Source of the DNA: Neolentinus lepideus HHB14362 ss-1
Lineage: Eukaryota > Basidiomycota > Agaricomycetes > Gloeophyllales > Gloeophyllaceae
DNA: 64,000 bases
Reading direction: 5' to 3'
NCBI GenBank assembly: GCA_001632425.1
Contig: KV425555.1
Span: 702,795 to 766,794 of the forward strand
The translations under genes were made by a program, and so were the position numbers. Below, one piece after another: positions 1 to 12,832 of the stretch (within the stretch, counting starts at the first letter, position 1; each line of letters starts with the position of its first letter). The notes under the pieces were generated by a model. It was given only the letters and a program-made list of their open reading frames with translations, did not search any database and was not told the origin of the DNA.

Positions 1-1178
1 AGGCGAACAGGATTAAGATCGTTTGAATAAGACGTACTGGTAAGGATAGAGAGAGCTGCTTGGGTCATTGAAGAAGCCCTCATCACCAATGGCGACCAGG
101 TGGTTCGAGTCGATGGACTTTATGTAAGCAGACATCGTGCTAACCCAGTTAGTGATCGTTGTGGTGTTGCAAGTACCACTCGTAGTGCTAAATCACAGTC
201 AATTCAATGCAACCAAGTCACACAGCTGTAAATGCGTACCCAGTAGACCCTGTGCATCGCGGCTCATTCGCTAATGGGAGTTAAATTCAGGACATGGAGA
301 TGTCGATTTGGAGTTGCCTCTTACCTAATTCCCATGCCAAGATGGTAGGCTCGTTAACGTAACGAGACACGAATGTCTTGACATAGTTCTTGTACGCGGC
401 CTTGTGTCTACACCTTAGTGTCGGGTCCACTGGTGTTTGATCCCAGGGACTTACCTGAGTGGCAGAGTTCGTGTAGAAATAGTCATGGTACTGGCCTTGC
501 CCGATTAATTGGTTGACATAGACATCCATTCCACCATAGTCCGACCAGTTATTTGTCCTGTGCATTAGATATTAGCCAGATGGCAATCTGCGGAAAGTTA
601 CAACATTGACTTACAGAGTTACGATGAGACGAAGGCCGTTAGCCTTGGCGGAGGCCACGACATTATCTAGTAAATATTCAGATCAAGGCTCTTTGACGAC
701 AATTTGGAATATTGATAGCTACCAAAGTTCCCTAAGCCTGTGGAGCCCGTGTTCACAGTGGGCGTTCCGTTTGTCCACAACTGGTAGTAAGCTGTACTGG
801 TGGGAGCGGTGACATCGTTAAATCCCCTACTCATCTACATCAGGATGCGAGACGTAAGGAAAAGGATCGCATATCAGTTACCATGTTCGCACGGAGGTTG
901 CACCGGTCTTTGCAATGTCCGCGAAGGCCTGGTTCATGTCCGTAGTGGACAGCCCCGTGAGGCCCACCCAGTACGAGTTTGCACTGAATCACCTATCAGA
1001 ATCATAAAGCGAAACAAACTTATGTCGAGGTCTACCCTACGACCGTGAACGCAGCACCATTGAGCGTGAACGTCTGGCCTGAGGTCCCAATGAATCCAGT
1101 TGCGGTCGGTAGTGCTTGAGTTCCTAAGGACGCCAGTAGGGCAGTCCCGGAAAGGATACACCCAGTGAGGAGCTTCAT
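1..1178 (-). CDS. Endo-beta-1,4-mannanase, GH5 subfamily 7-like (3' end outside window)
   Basis: Secreted hydrolase expected to cut the backbone of (gluco/galacto)mannans in plant cell walls. The start at 1178 gives [19 protein letters not shown], a classical signal peptide, followed directly by the catalytic domain ([20 protein letters not shown]) with no N-terminal CBM1. Family signatures include [37 protein letters not shown] and the split NEP motif (WELANEPRC), whose Glu is the acid/base catalyst in GH5. The nucleophile lies beyond the window edge. I spliced eight exons: 1178-1036, 983-882, 826-723, 666-615, 557-455, 400-325, 270-240 and 187-38, each with GT-AG ends and consistent phase. 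The next intron runs off the window. The frame is intact throughout, so this looks functional. Subfamily assignment rests on motif recognition. Confidence 0.9.
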
Positions 1179-1398
1179 CGATCAGTTAAAACACACGAGC
1201 AGTCACTGTCGTGTAACCCGATGTACCTCTTATATGCCGGCGAGCGTGGATGGCAACAAGAATAGATGACGTCTCGAGTTCTCATTACTTTCGAAAGCTC
1301 GGCATATCCTCGCTGAGATGATGCATTCGACGACGGTTGGTACGCGAATTTTAACCGTCGTGTAGCGATTCATCGGAACCTGTGTCCAAGAAGTTCTA
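1179..1398. other. Upstream region of the mannanase gene
   Basis: Short intergenic stretch between the mannanase start and the TA-flanked element at 1399. No gene or clear regulatory motif was recognised. Confidence 0.5.
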
Positions 1399-1987
1399 GG
1401 GTTCGGGGAATTTGGGACGTGTAAATTACCTCGGTTATTTAACACCTGTAATTTACAGGAAATTTACCGGTAAATTTGGTCAGGCCCATATAGAGGGTGT
1501 AAATTTGGGTTAATTTGGGAATACTAGCTAGGACCGGCACAAATACAAAGGTCGAGGGTGTGTAGTAGACATAATAGACTCCATATACCTCGGGCCACTT
1601 ACATCATCATGGTACGGTACTTAGCTGCGCCACGTGCATATTTGAGCACGAGATGTACAGTCACGAATTTCAATATTTGCACTCGGTCACCATAACTGAG
1701 AACGGAGAATCATACCGCCCAGCATGGCAAGGGATTAATTCACTCTTCCATGGCGTGAATCTCCGGGACCATATAGTACGGTGGCTGGGACGTATGGTAG
1801 ACCTCGCCAGCCTGTAATTTACATGCAAAATAGCCCTATTTTACCGGTTAATTAGCGTTAATTAACGCGGTCCGCTCCGGACCCCGTTGGTAAATAACGG
1901 TCAATTACACCTGTTAATTAGGCCTACGGCCTGCTGCTCGGTAAATTTCAACGGTCAATTAGGTCCTGTCCCAATTTCCCCGAACCC
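1399..1987. mobile_element. MITE-like element, TA target duplication, 21-nt-class inverted repeats
   Basis: The ends are near-perfect inverted repeats: GGGTTCGGGGAATTTGGGAC at 1399 against GGGTTCGGGGAAATTGGGAC read inward from 1987. Each end is flanked by TA (1397-1398 and 1988-1989). The interior is rich in short self-complementary blocks built from GTAAATTAC, GGTAAATT and TTAATTA and carries no convincing gene. The TA duplication and G-rich ends fit a non-autonomous Tc1/mariner- or Harbinger-like element. The superfamily is inferred, not shown. Confidence 0.7.
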
Positions 1988-2748
1988 TATGATCATGGAT
2001 GCACATGCACCAGCGCTCCCACGTGGCGTGGTTCCCGAGCCAATCCTTCTTTCTGTACGGCTTTGCGTGAACAGTTTCATGTTCCTCTCCTTGTCTGATA
2101 CCAATAGGACTGTCAATGTATCGACACACAGGATGCAGAACCATTTCGATGAAGTCGGATACAATGAGAACAAGAGCAGCACTACGCGACTGCAAGGGAA
2201 ACAGGCCAACACATGACGCCGGATCAATTCGTTGGGTATAGCTTCCTTCCTTAAAACAAATCTCCCAATAATTTGTCCTGTCTCAAGACTTGTAAATCGA
2301 ATTCTGGGCCGTGTTCGACAAGATCTGGACCTTGCTGTACAAGGATGACGCGAGGTACAAGCGGGCTAAGAGCGTGCAAATGAGGCCACGCGCGTCGAGC
2401 ACATGCCCGCCCATATATGTGTGGCACGCTCTTTCCTCAGCGTCCCTTTTTTTCCATTACGCGTCGCTCTCCAACTGGGTTCGACGCCGTGCTTTTTTCC
2501 GGCACATCTCCCTTTCACTCCTGTTCAGGCGGTTGTGTGCAGCCCGGATTTCGTCGCGTCTCGAAACGGCATGCGTTGTGGCTTCTCCCTTCCGAGTTCC
2601 GGCTTCCGGCTTGCCACATTGCCGGTGCCACAATCCTCAACTACCGCGGAATTTGCCGTAGATGCCGTGCCGCCGGCTAACCCACGCATACCGATCGATT
2701 TCCCGGCCGTTTCCTTGTATATCCCATCCTCCCACTGAGCGCGTGAGA
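1988..2748. other. Intergenic region between two inverted-repeat elements
   Basis: About 760 bp. Overlapping open frames at about 2311-2740 on the plus strand show no recognisable domain, no intron signals and no start context. Nothing else was seen. Confidence 0.4.
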
Positions 2749-3775
2749 CCGGCCTAAATTCGACCGGTAATTCCGACCGTTAAACGAATGAATACCAGCC
2801 ACCAACTGGTCGAAAATGTCCCGAAACTTGACCGAAACCACCGAATCAAAATTAGGCCGAGATATTGCGAAATCCGACCGGTGCTAGAAACAGCGGAATT
2901 TGGCTGAATCCAACCGTTTAATGGTCTATTTTCATTCATTCATGCCCTTTCTGATATTCTAGCCAGTTTGTATATGGGGAAAGCAATGCATTGTGTATAT
3001 AATCTACATGTACATGTGAATACATACCAGCTACTACATCCTGATATCCCGAGCCTCAACTAGGGCCTAAACTCATGCCTAAGCCCAACCTCTTAACCAT
3101 CTTACCCTCCTTCCCCAGAAAGCACCCCTATATGTTTGTCATTAGCCAGCGTGAAGCATTCTCAAGTAGACATCGCACGTACGCGGAGTCCCCCGGGGGT
3201 TCATAGCCGCAGCAGAAATCCAACCATGCTATAATTCACTCGAGAATCAGTAAAATAGGTTGTGATGTTTACATATATACTCACAATATATCACTAGGCA
3301 GTTAAAGGGCTTCTAGATCCAAAAGTATAAGCTCATCATGTCAGAGAAGAGATGTACATACATGCCTATAAGCCCATGACCCCGGCCGACTCGTCATATA
3401 CATGTCCAGTGCGACACCTGTGAAGACCAGTGTCTATAAGCCTAATAAGCAAAGATAAACCATGCCATACCTGTATACTAGAGACTCCACGAGTACCATG
3501 GCAACGAGGAATGCATCAGACGCCCCATAAAGACACCCGGATGATGGGCAGCTGCAGAGGTAAGGTGAACAAGAGCGCGTTCATTTCTTAAGTCCGACAC
3601 TGGCATTCCCACGATAGCCGTGGAGTATCAACAGACGAATTTCGACCGTTCATCGAACTAAATGCCCGGATTGTAATTTCAACAGGTTTTCCAGCCGAAA
3701 CCTGTTTCGACCTTATTCGACCACTTACCGGCCGAAAGTACAGAAACGATCGATTACCGGTCTAATTTAGGCCGG
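2749..3775. mobile_element. Second non-autonomous inverted-repeat element, about 1.03 kb
   Basis: The left end at 2749 reads CCGGCCTAAATTCGACCGG. The right end at 3775 read inward is CCGGCCTAAATTAGACCGG, followed by a shared GTAAT. Both flanks continue with related TCGACC/ACCGAAAC-type subterminal blocks (2760-2945 and 3635-3770). No coding sequence was recognised inside and no clean target duplication was found, so the exact borders are uncertain. Confidence 0.6.
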
Positions 3776-4323
3776 CTTGGTGCACGCAGTGTCCTCATTT
3801 GGGTTCATCATCAAGGTCCCCCAAGCTAAGGTGCTTGCCAGAACTTGTATATTTACCTGTTCACGGACGGAGTTCAGCTTGAACCCACCTATCGACGTAC
3901 ACCACAGGGAAGTCGTTCTAGTAGTCTTGTTGCCATCTACAACGAAGGAATGGAAGTGCATCGTGGTCTTTCACTCTCGATGGCATACTTCCAAAGTTCC
4001 AATACCTATTTCATCTACTATAACGCAGTGAATTTTAACTTGCTAAGTATCTGTATCCCATTACAATCCAAACAATCGTAGTCCCATTGCACTGTTCAGG
4101 GCCCTCGTAAACGCTCCACTCCTTCGTATATATATTAGCTAGTACTAGTACTAGCGTTCCTAGATGCAAGACGCAAGAAACCCGAATTGCGATGCCAGCT
4201 AGAAGGTAGGCCCGATAACCACACGAGCGTTTTAATACACAGAGATACGATAAAAAATGCGATGAAAATAGCGGAAATACTAAGTGAGCGTATAAAAAAG
4301 CACATATACAAACAACATCATGA
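3776..4323. other. Intergenic region 3' of the ARF-GEF gene
   Basis: About 550 bp. A 65-codon minus-strand open frame (3767-3961) followed by a donor-like CAG|GTAAATA may be a decayed exon, but no family was recognised. The segment near 4130-4160 is AT-rich with CTAGTACTAGTACTAG repeats. It probably includes the 3' end of the neighbouring transcript. Confidence 0.4.
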
Positions 4324-7300
4324 CTACGCGTCGTCATCGTCGTCGCTATCGCCAGCCACAGCTCTCTCCCTGCGATGGGATTGACCGGCGGAAAGAGGCT
4401 CATCGCCCTCTTCAATGGTCTCCTCTTCAGGGTTCCATTTCCCTTTCAACGCGTTGGCATCTTCTGCGCCGTCAGGATCGACGTTGACCAGCGCACGTTC
4501 GAGTGCTTTCTCGCCTCTCTTCTTCAAGCGGAGAGCCATCGCTGCCTGGAGAGAGTCAATGTAGGAGGAGTACTTGACAATCTCCGCAAGCAGGTATTTA
4601 GATTTGTTCTCCCAATTGGTCATGGCTTTTGTGGCATTGGCGGAACGAGGTTGATACTAAACGACAGTGAGTGATGGAGTGAGCGGCTACAAGATAGAGT
4701 CTTACCAGGGCCATCATCGGTTCACGGAGTTCGTTGTGCTGCTTGAGATCCTTCTTCAGCGAGTTAACATGCTTCTGCAGGGCCTCGAGCTGCGTTTCCT
4801 CGTCGTGCGTGCTAGCCACATTTGGAGGCATGGGCTGTTTCCAGTCATTGATGAAGATGCGCTCGCCCCATGGCGCAGCTCGCATAGTTGCAGCCCCACT
4901 CTTCCAACCATACTTGCTGTGGGAACTGTGAACACTGAGGGAGTCGGACTCCTTGTTCAATTCGTCTTCCGACGCGGAACGACCATGAGTGATGGGGTCC
5001 ACCACTCTGTTCCAACCGTATTCCATGTTGGAGACACCACCGGACAGGGGCTCCTTGCTGGTCCTAGCAGCCCAATAATTGCAAGTGGAAACCCATTCGT
5101 TCACCAACTCTTCGGTTCCGGCCTGGAAGAAGTACACTGCACCGTTCGATAGAGTGAGGACCATGCAGTGAGGACGCTGTCGATTGTATCCTGGAGGAGG
5201 CAAGGCATGGGCAAGGGAGTGGGCCAGCATCACAGACCCAACCGAGTTGGCGTTTTCCTGGATAGCAGCGGTAAGAAACAAATTATATGGCTTGATTGAT
5301 GATAATGAACACATACCAGCCAGTTACCTCCACCGACGACATTTTGGGAGCCTCCACCGTGCTCGCCAAACGTGAACATATTCAGCTCGCCCTTCTGAAT
5401 GACAACGAAGACATCCATCCAATTTCTTGACTTGGCTCGCTTCTGGGAAGATTCCCAATACTGCTTCCGGCAAAGCATACCCTCCTTCGCCCACGGTGGA
5501 CCCAGCAGAGCTAGCTCTTCGTCGGTGATGCTGATGTTCGTCGACTGCGAGTCTTGACTTTGCGCACTACGATCATCATCCTCTTGGGCTTCACGGATGA
5601 TCGTATGGGACAAGTTGGAAGCGAAACCCAGAGCAGGCGTCAAGAATGTACCACTGGGAACAGCCTGGATGGTCTGGTTAGTGGGATATTCTCGGCTTAT
5701 TATATATGCACTTACATCGTGCGTGGACGTCGCGAAGCTAGGCGACGGACTTGCTCGGCCATCAAGACTACTATGACTACTGTACGGACTTGCTTGGACG
5801 CCGATGAGGGACGACAGGCCGCGGATGCTTCCCCGCTTCAGAGTCATGAGGCGATCATTCTGGGTCCGAATACTACGATTACGCATTATTGGCGAACCAG
5901 GAACGAGTGACGATGTCGAGCCCCGGACCATCAGGCTACTTCCCAGCGGCTGGAGTATCTGTTGGCTCTTGATGGCATTGTACATGTCCTACAAGGAATG
6001 AATTCAGCGCCAATCAGAGGCTAATCCACATTGCAGCCTACCTTCAAAAGGCTTTCCATCTCGTTCTCCCAATTGCGGTCGTACACGAACGGTGCGGAGG
6101 TACTGCTAGTCGCTCTCGACTCCGTTGCAGACGGGAGGGCGACCGACGTGACGCTGTCGTTACGAGCGGGCTCCTTCCCAGGCGAAGCATCGATCTGGCT
6201 TGTCGAGCCAGTGGCGCCGGTCTTGACATTTGACACATAACCGTCAACAGCAACACTATTCCAGCTCGCAATACTACCGCTTCGCTTGGCTCGGGACTGG
6301 ACAGTGCTCGCAGCGTCGCTGCTATCCGATCCGACACCACGCATGCTGCTGTTGTCGTCATGAACGAGATCGGGTGTGGATATTCCAACAGAGCGATTGG
6401 GTTGTAGTTGCATCTGGATTGCAGCAATAGTGTTGCGAACGAACTGGTTCCTTGACATCCGCGAGCTCAGTTCAGCCACATGCAAGTCGGTATTCAACAG
6501 TAGCAGGGAATATGATACGGCGTGAACAACGCCTAAAATAATATAATTACTTCTGCTATCCATTTCAACAACAAGCGCCACTTACTGGCGCTGCCATAAA
6601 CCGCATTTGGATTGCAGTCCCAGTATCGTCGACTGAATTCTTCTAGGATACGATCAACCTGCTGAGTTTCCGCCTTCAAGAACAGTTTTGCACACAAACG
6701 CCTTTACGGTGTGAGTCAGTATCTCGCGAAGAAACAGACGCCCTATTTACCTGAAAGCATTGTCTAATCGCAACCCGGAAAAGTCAAAGTTGTCCATATA
6801 ATGGTGTAAAGCGATCTTGTTGATGCGCCCGCTGCAGTTTATTTAGCACTGGATCACATGCCATTTGACAAACTTTACATACTGTCCACCAAGCCACTCT
6901 GCGATCTTCTCCTTATGTAGGAATTCTTCATCCTCAGCCCAGCACTTGGCAGCCAGGTCTTGTCCACGAGTTTCAACGTCGACAACATCATCTCCCCGAG
7001 CTGGCGACCGATCCGTCGAAGGATATCGAGAAAGTGACGGGCGGCGGTTGAGATCAACTTGCGAGCTTGCCGCGAGAGCTGAGGACGAGTCGATCGAAAG
7101 TGAGGACGGTACATGACGGACAGTGCGATCATGCTCACGAGGATGCGCAGGATACGAAACGAGCGACGGCTCGGAGCTCGAGGCTGCTGACCGATGCTGA
7201 GAGCGCAGACGGGAAGAGTCTCGTGACGAAGAATGAGTATGCTGAAGGAGGGAGAGACCAGAATCTCGTGGTCTAGCAGCCCGAGGAGTATAATACCGTG

Positions 7301-9002
7301 GCGACTGCATATTTCTAGGACCCGTAGCGTTTGATCCGGAGCGGGATCGTGCTGAGGTAGCGAGGGATCCCGAGCGAGATGGAGCATTAGCAGTGTCAAT
7401 GGAGGAACGTTCGGTTGTAGAGGTAGGAGACAGCGGGGCCGAGCCTTCGCCGAGAGATGCAGGTTCTAAGGTGAGCGTGGGTGTACCAGGCGCAGGGGTA
7501 TCTAGAGTAACAGCCGGGGTATCGAGCCGTAAAGGCCAAGAGGCTGACTGTTTCGGGCGTGGTCTCTCGGTTTCGGTGGAAAGTCTAGTCATGCTAGCTT
7601 GCTCGGTCTTGGAGCGTGCCGAGGCGGATGCACGTTTCGCGGGGGTGGTAGGATCTTTGAGGTCCAGTGACGTGTGAGAATCAAAATCAGACAGGATCCC
7701 GTATAAGGAGGGGTCCCAGCCCAGCCCTTCTTCGGATTTTTTGTCTTGCACAGTAGGGAGAGGGGGAGGCGACGAGTCGTAAGCCATGGCTTGTTTGAGC
7801 TCTGCCTCTCCAACGCTCATGCTTCTCCGCTTGCTGTGCGCTGGGGACTTGGGTAGAGGCTTACTCTTGATAGTCCCTTCGGGCGACGGCGAGCGTACTT
7901 GGCGTAGTGATGAACCGACACTTGTGACTGACTGATCGTCCACGTCATCGCCAAAGGCAGGTTGCAAAGTCATCGCTTTGGATATTGGAGGTAATGGTTT
8001 GCTGCGATCCGACATGCTCGAGCGCGGGTCTGTGAATACGTCGCTAATAGGAGACGCCACCATGGGCCGCTTGTACTCTTTAGGTATGGGCGGGACTGGC
8101 GGGGAGGAGAGATTGCTTTGTTTCGAGTCAAAGCTCGGGATGTTCGTGGAGGAAGCATCGGTTTTCTGTGAATGATTGGTCATCGTCAGCGTGGCATATG
8201 AAAATGCAACTCACAGAACGCTCTCTCGTCGTCCCTTGCCCACCCCACATCTTGCCGAGAAGAGCACTGGTCTTGGCGCGCATTGAAGACATGGCATACT
8301 TTAAGGAAGTCAGTCTCGAGTCGGAAGAAGAGCGCATAGACTTCTCACCTTCGAGTTCGCGGCATCCTTCCCAGGGCTCTTCAAGCGAGGGCTCGTCAAA
8401 ACCCACTGCGAGTCAGGGCTGCCGGGACTCCTCGTAGTAGACACATCAGCGCGGCCCTTGCCCTTGGGCACGGGGGTCATATCCACGGACGACGAGGTCG
8501 ACGACCGCGGGCGGTGAGACGGAGACGGTCGATTTGGATGCAGACCGCTCGGCTTCGCATTCGGTAACGGCGGCGGCGGTTCCTTCGCAGCGTCCTTCCT
8601 GCCCCTCAGATCCATAAATCCCCCGCCCCTCTCCTTCGCTTTCTTAACGAGGGTCGCTAGGTCCGGACTGCTCGCTGTGCCTGGCGACCGATAGATAGAC
8701 CGGCGCTTGGTCTGCAGCTCGCTCTCTTCCACGTCAAAGAAGAGCTCGTTCGACGACGACGCCGGGGACGACGAGCGTGTCTTGGAAGTTGAAGGCTCTG
8801 CAGCAGCCGGGGACGGTGTGGGGGGTATCACGCCCGGCGTGGCAGGCTGATGAGTGGCAGAACGAGACTTTGGAGCAGAAGAGGCGTGCTTCGGTGATGG
8901 CGTCGCGTCCATGCCCAGCGAGTTTACATCAACGCCCTCCCTCAACAAGACCGTGCCGCCACCGCGCAGGGCCTGCTCAAAGTCCATTTCAGTGCGCGAC
9001 AT
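4324..9002 (-). CDS. Sec7-PH domain ARF guanine-nucleotide exchange factor, EFA6/PSD-like
   Basis: Predicted exchange factor that loads GTP on an ARF-family GTPase at a membrane, most likely the plasma membrane by analogy with EFA6. Ten exons splice in frame to 1404 codons. The first ~630 residues are low-complexity Ser/Pro-rich. The Sec7 domain follows (KIAEWLGGHGRINKIALHHY, then FLKAETQ with the glutamate finger, then SYSLLLLNTDLHVAELSSRM). A second Ser-rich linker leads to a PH domain from GPPWAKEGMLCRKQYW to EELVNEWVSTCNYWAAR. A coiled coil (EALQKHVNSLKKDLKQHNEL) and a family-like NWENKSKYLLAEIVKYSSYID segment end in an acidic tail. The order Sec7, PH, coiled coil is that of EFA6/PSD. Start: the first ATG in the frame (9002); the frame stays open upstream, so a longer N-terminus is possible. 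Last exon 4656-4324. Confidence 0.88.
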
Positions 9003-9497
9003 CCGGTGCGGCAACTCCCCGCCATTGCGGCGCTCCGCCGCGCCTGGCCGGAGACCTGTCGAGTTGAACGCTGATGGCGGGGCGGGACGGAAAAGGGACG
9101 CCAGAATGGGGAGAGTGTGTGCTTCAGAGGGACGAGTTCGTCAATCGAGTGGACGTTCAGAACGACCCTGTAGCAATTCGGCTATTCCAGTTTCACGATT
9201 AACGCCCACGCGAGCCGTTTCATATGCCCGCGGCGCTTAATTATATGCCGTTATGCCCAGAACAATGGTTAGATTCGTCAAACACGATACATGGAAAACA
9301 ACAAGATGAGTACTCTATGTTCCTAGCTAACTTATCTACCGGTATTTCATACAAGTCGCAGCTGCGACAAGGGGGGGAATAACATGTGAGTGAAACCGAG
9401 GAAAAGCCAAGCTACAATGAGGGGGGCAATATAGTGGTCACAGATATCGCAGAGAAAAAAAAACATAGTGAAAAGGAATAAATATATTAGATCGCTT
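9003..9497. other. Intergenic region between ARF-GEF and GATA-factor genes
   Basis: It contains the promoter of the minus-strand ARF-GEF gene and the 3' end of the GATA-factor transcript. The part near 9360-9470 is purine-rich on the plus strand (AAGGGGGGGAATAAC, GAGAAAAAAAAAC). No gene was recognised. Confidence 0.4.
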
Positions 9498-12400
9498 TCA
9501 TGCCCCGAGACCCTCCTCCGACTTGCCAGTCGTCAGGCCCTGGGTCGAAGTCCGTCGCTGTCGTTTCATCGCAAGCGTGCTGGTAGAGTTTGGAGAGATG
9601 CCCACCCGGCTCGCGAGCCCAATCGGCTGGTGGCCGGTCGTCGAGGACCGCGGGCGCGTAGAGTTCGACGCGACCTTGGGCAACGTCTGGCCTTTCCGTG
9701 CGGCACTGCTCGGAGTCCCGGGCGCTCGGTTCCTGCGCGATCGTCAGAAGATGCGATCACAGCGCATCACATCACTCACCTCTTCTTGATGACATCTGTC
9801 TTGAGAGACAGAGGACGAACAACACCATGAAGTTTCTAGAGACAACGTCAAAACCGACACCACCACCAAAAACTCGCCACATACATAGAACAAACCACAC
9901 GCATTACCTGCACAAAAAACGTCAGACCAAGACACTCGAAAAAAACACTCGACACATACACAAAGGCTGCCCATCCGGATCCCTCCTCCAAAGCGGCGTA
10001 TTCGTCGTCTGACAATTCGTACACACAGTCGGCGCCTGCTCCCCCTCCCCCTCCTTCCCATTCCCACCCCCCTCCGTCCCCCTCTCCGGCGTCCCGCTCG
10101 ACGACCGATTATCCCCCCCGCCCGTCCCCGTCGCCGTCCCCAAATTCGGCATCGACTTCTTCCTCTGCGCCGCCGCCGCCGCCGCCACCGCCCTCGCCCC
10201 CGCATCCCCCGACACCCTCTTCACCGGCCCCTTCCTCCCGCCCCGCCCCGCCTCCACCCCCCGCGGCGAACTCGCACTCGACGTATTATACGGCTCCGGC
10301 GACGCATCCCCGCTCGACCCCACCCCATTCCCCCACCCATCGCTCGACGGGCTCGGGTGGAACGACTGGAACACGCCCCCCTCCACCTCCACCGGCAATA
10401 TCTGCGTCGGGTCCACATGCGTGTACGGGTGCGCGCCCATCCCAGCAGCCGGGTTATCCAAATTCGGGTACATCAGGCTCATAATCTGCTGATAGTCCAT
10501 CCCAGACTCCTCCACAGCAGCGAGGTTCGCAGCGCTCAGCTGCGCGTACCCCTCCGCCATCGCAGCGCTCGCAGCCACAGCCGCCGCCGACAGGCCACTG
10601 TTGTTGTTGTTGTTGTCCAGATGCGGCGACTCCCCCGCCGGTGAGTACGGCGCCCCGCTCACCGACGACCGCGCGCTGTGGTGCTGGCCATAGTCTGTCG
10701 CACGGCTCCCCTCCGAGTGCGCCAGCACCGCCGCAAAATCCGCATGCGGCCCCACCTGCGCGCCCTCAAAGTACCCCTCATACGGGAACGTAAAATTGAA
10801 CGCCGACGTCGGGAACGGACTCGTCCTCTCCTCCAGTATCGCCTCCACCCGCCCCGGCCCCCCAATATCGCTCGGATCCGCGCGCAATATGCTCTCCACA
10901 TGCGGCGCGTCCGCCCTCCTCTTCATCCCCACCACGCTATCCACCCCCACCGGCCTTGCATTCACCTGGTGCCTTCCCGGCACCCCCGCATACACCCCCT
11001 CCTTCGCCACCGTATGGTCAAAGCTCGTCTTCCTCACCCTCCTCGGGAACCGCCCCTCCACGCCCGCCAGCGCCGGCGGCAGCCCAAACGCCGGCAGCGA
11101 CGCCGGGCTCGTCACCGCCGACACGCTCTGGTGATGGAACCGCGGCGCGTGGTGCTCGCCCGCATACGGCGGCGCCGGGAAGAACGGCCCAGGGTACCCC
11201 AAGCTCGCGTGCGGCGGGCTCCTCCGCCCAGGGATCGGTATATTCGGCGACGTCCCCTGCCCCTGCGGGCTCTCCCTCGCCAGCGGGAACCGAAACTGGC
11301 TGCCCTCGTACTCGGGCCGCCGCCGCGAGAGCGACCGGTTCGTCGGTGTCCAGTCCATGGGCGCGCGCGAGCGCGAGCGGCTCATCGCGCGCCAGTCCAT
11401 GGGCACCTCGCTGGCACCAGTCATGTCAACACCGCTGCTGATGGCGTGATTAATGAGGGGAGATCACGCACTCGGTGGGGTCCTCCGCGCCATCCTGGTT
11501 CGTCCCGTCAAAACCGACGACGTGCACCCTCGCCTTGCCCTTTTCCGGCCGCCGCCCGCGCTCCTTCACCGCGTCCTCGCCCTCCTCGCGCGCCTCGTCC
11601 TCCTTCTTCTTCTTCAACGCGAGCGCCATCATGCGCCAGGTGAGGTTCTCCATGCGCTGCGCGTGCGGCAGCGTCGCCTTTTGCTTTGCGTACATCTTCC
11701 ACACCTGCGTCGCGAGCGGGTCGTTGCGCGCGAGCTCCTCGAGATCCGCTTCCGCGGCCTTGAGGTCCGGCGAGCCCGCGAGCTTCGGCGACGGGAACGC
11801 GCTGGTGTCCTTGCTGCGCAGGTCGTCCGAGAATAGGTCGGTGAAGATGGGAGACGGCTTGGAGCTGGCGGTCTGGGGGCTGGAGAGCTGGGAGGTGCCG
11901 TACGTGGAGAGGCTGGAGGCGGCGCTGTCGACGAATGATGAAGGGCCTGATTCGGGTATCGAGGTAGGCATCTGATTGTATCCGGGAATGCCGGGGGTCA
12001 TGGGTCCGGCAGAGGTAGGGGACATCCATAGTGAAGGAGCGAGGCCAGCGTTGGAACGCTCTGATGGGACCTGATAGTTGGGGTACTGGATGGGTTGTTG
12101 CGGGAGAGAAAAGTGGGCATCGTCACCTGGGAGAAGAACATCAACATGACCGGACAGAGTTGGACTAGAGCTATGCTGCGCACCTGATGGGTTTCTGGAA
12201 CGGGCAAACGAGCTGGGGCGGTTTGGGTGGTCGCGGGGCTGGATGGGAGCAAAGCTGACTGGCGATTTGGCCTTTCCGTTGACGGCGCTATTTCTGCCCG
12301 AGCCGTTCGAATTGGCTGGAGAAGGACGCTGTGGAAAGTTGGAGGTAATTGGGGAGGGCCAAGAGCCAGTATTTACATGCAGGTCAGCGAGGATGGCGGC

Positions 12401-12832
12401 ATTCTGCGAGCGAGAGAAAGAAGGGGGAAATTGGCCTTGGCGATGGGCGGCCGATGGTTGGTCGGCTGCGGGCGAAGGGGGAGGGCCGAGGACGCCGCCG
12501 GCGGCGAGGGCGGCAAAGACGCTGGGATTGAGTGGCTGGGAAAAGAGGCTGTTCCATTCGGGGTTGCTGAGGGGAGAGGTGGGGGAAGTAGCGCGAGGTT
12601 GAGAGAAAACAAAGGGGGGTTGTGGCTGGCTAGAAGACGACAGCGGGGTCGAGTGTGACCATGGAGAGCTGGTGGCAGAGACGGATGGAGAGCGAGGACT
12701 GGGCTCTGGTGGGGTAGACTCTGACGGAGAGACGGGGGTGTTGAGTGTCGGGCGCATGGCAGGCGACCAGGACAACTTGGAGTCGTCGTAGGGCATGATG
12801 GCGGGGGGCAATGAAGCGGGAATGGAGGACAT
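9498..12832 (-). CDS. AreA/NIT2-like GATA transcription factor
   Basis: Nuclear regulator, probably of nitrogen-source use. Five exons give 1041 residues: 12832-11468, 11406-9960, 9907-9885, 9835-9780, 9732-9498. Residues ~370-425 carry the AreA-type region recognised as DUF1752/PF08550 (DPLATQVWKMYAKQ, then ENLTWRMMALALKKKK). Near the C-terminus is one class IV zinc finger, CTNC-X17-CNAC, with LWRRDPDGQPL and the basic tail [20 protein letters not shown], both characteristic of AreA-like factors. The rest is Ser/Pro/Ala-rich. The zinc finger is interrupted by a 23-nt microexon that encodes the second Cys pair. Start: the open frame extends upstream to 12883 without an ATG, so the ATG at 12832 is chosen. 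High GC in exon 2 produces long antisense Arg-rich frames that are not genes. Confidence 0.92.

Noticed and set aside
4187..8437. Plus-strand frames across the ARF-GEF gene
   Set aside because: They are antisense shadows. The minus-strand exons carry the Sec7, PH and coiled-coil signatures with consistent splicing.
9744..11643. Long Arg- and Pro-rich open frames antisense or out of frame to the GATA gene
   Set aside because: They overlap the GC-rich coding exon, have extreme composition and no domain. They arise from codon bias of the real gene.
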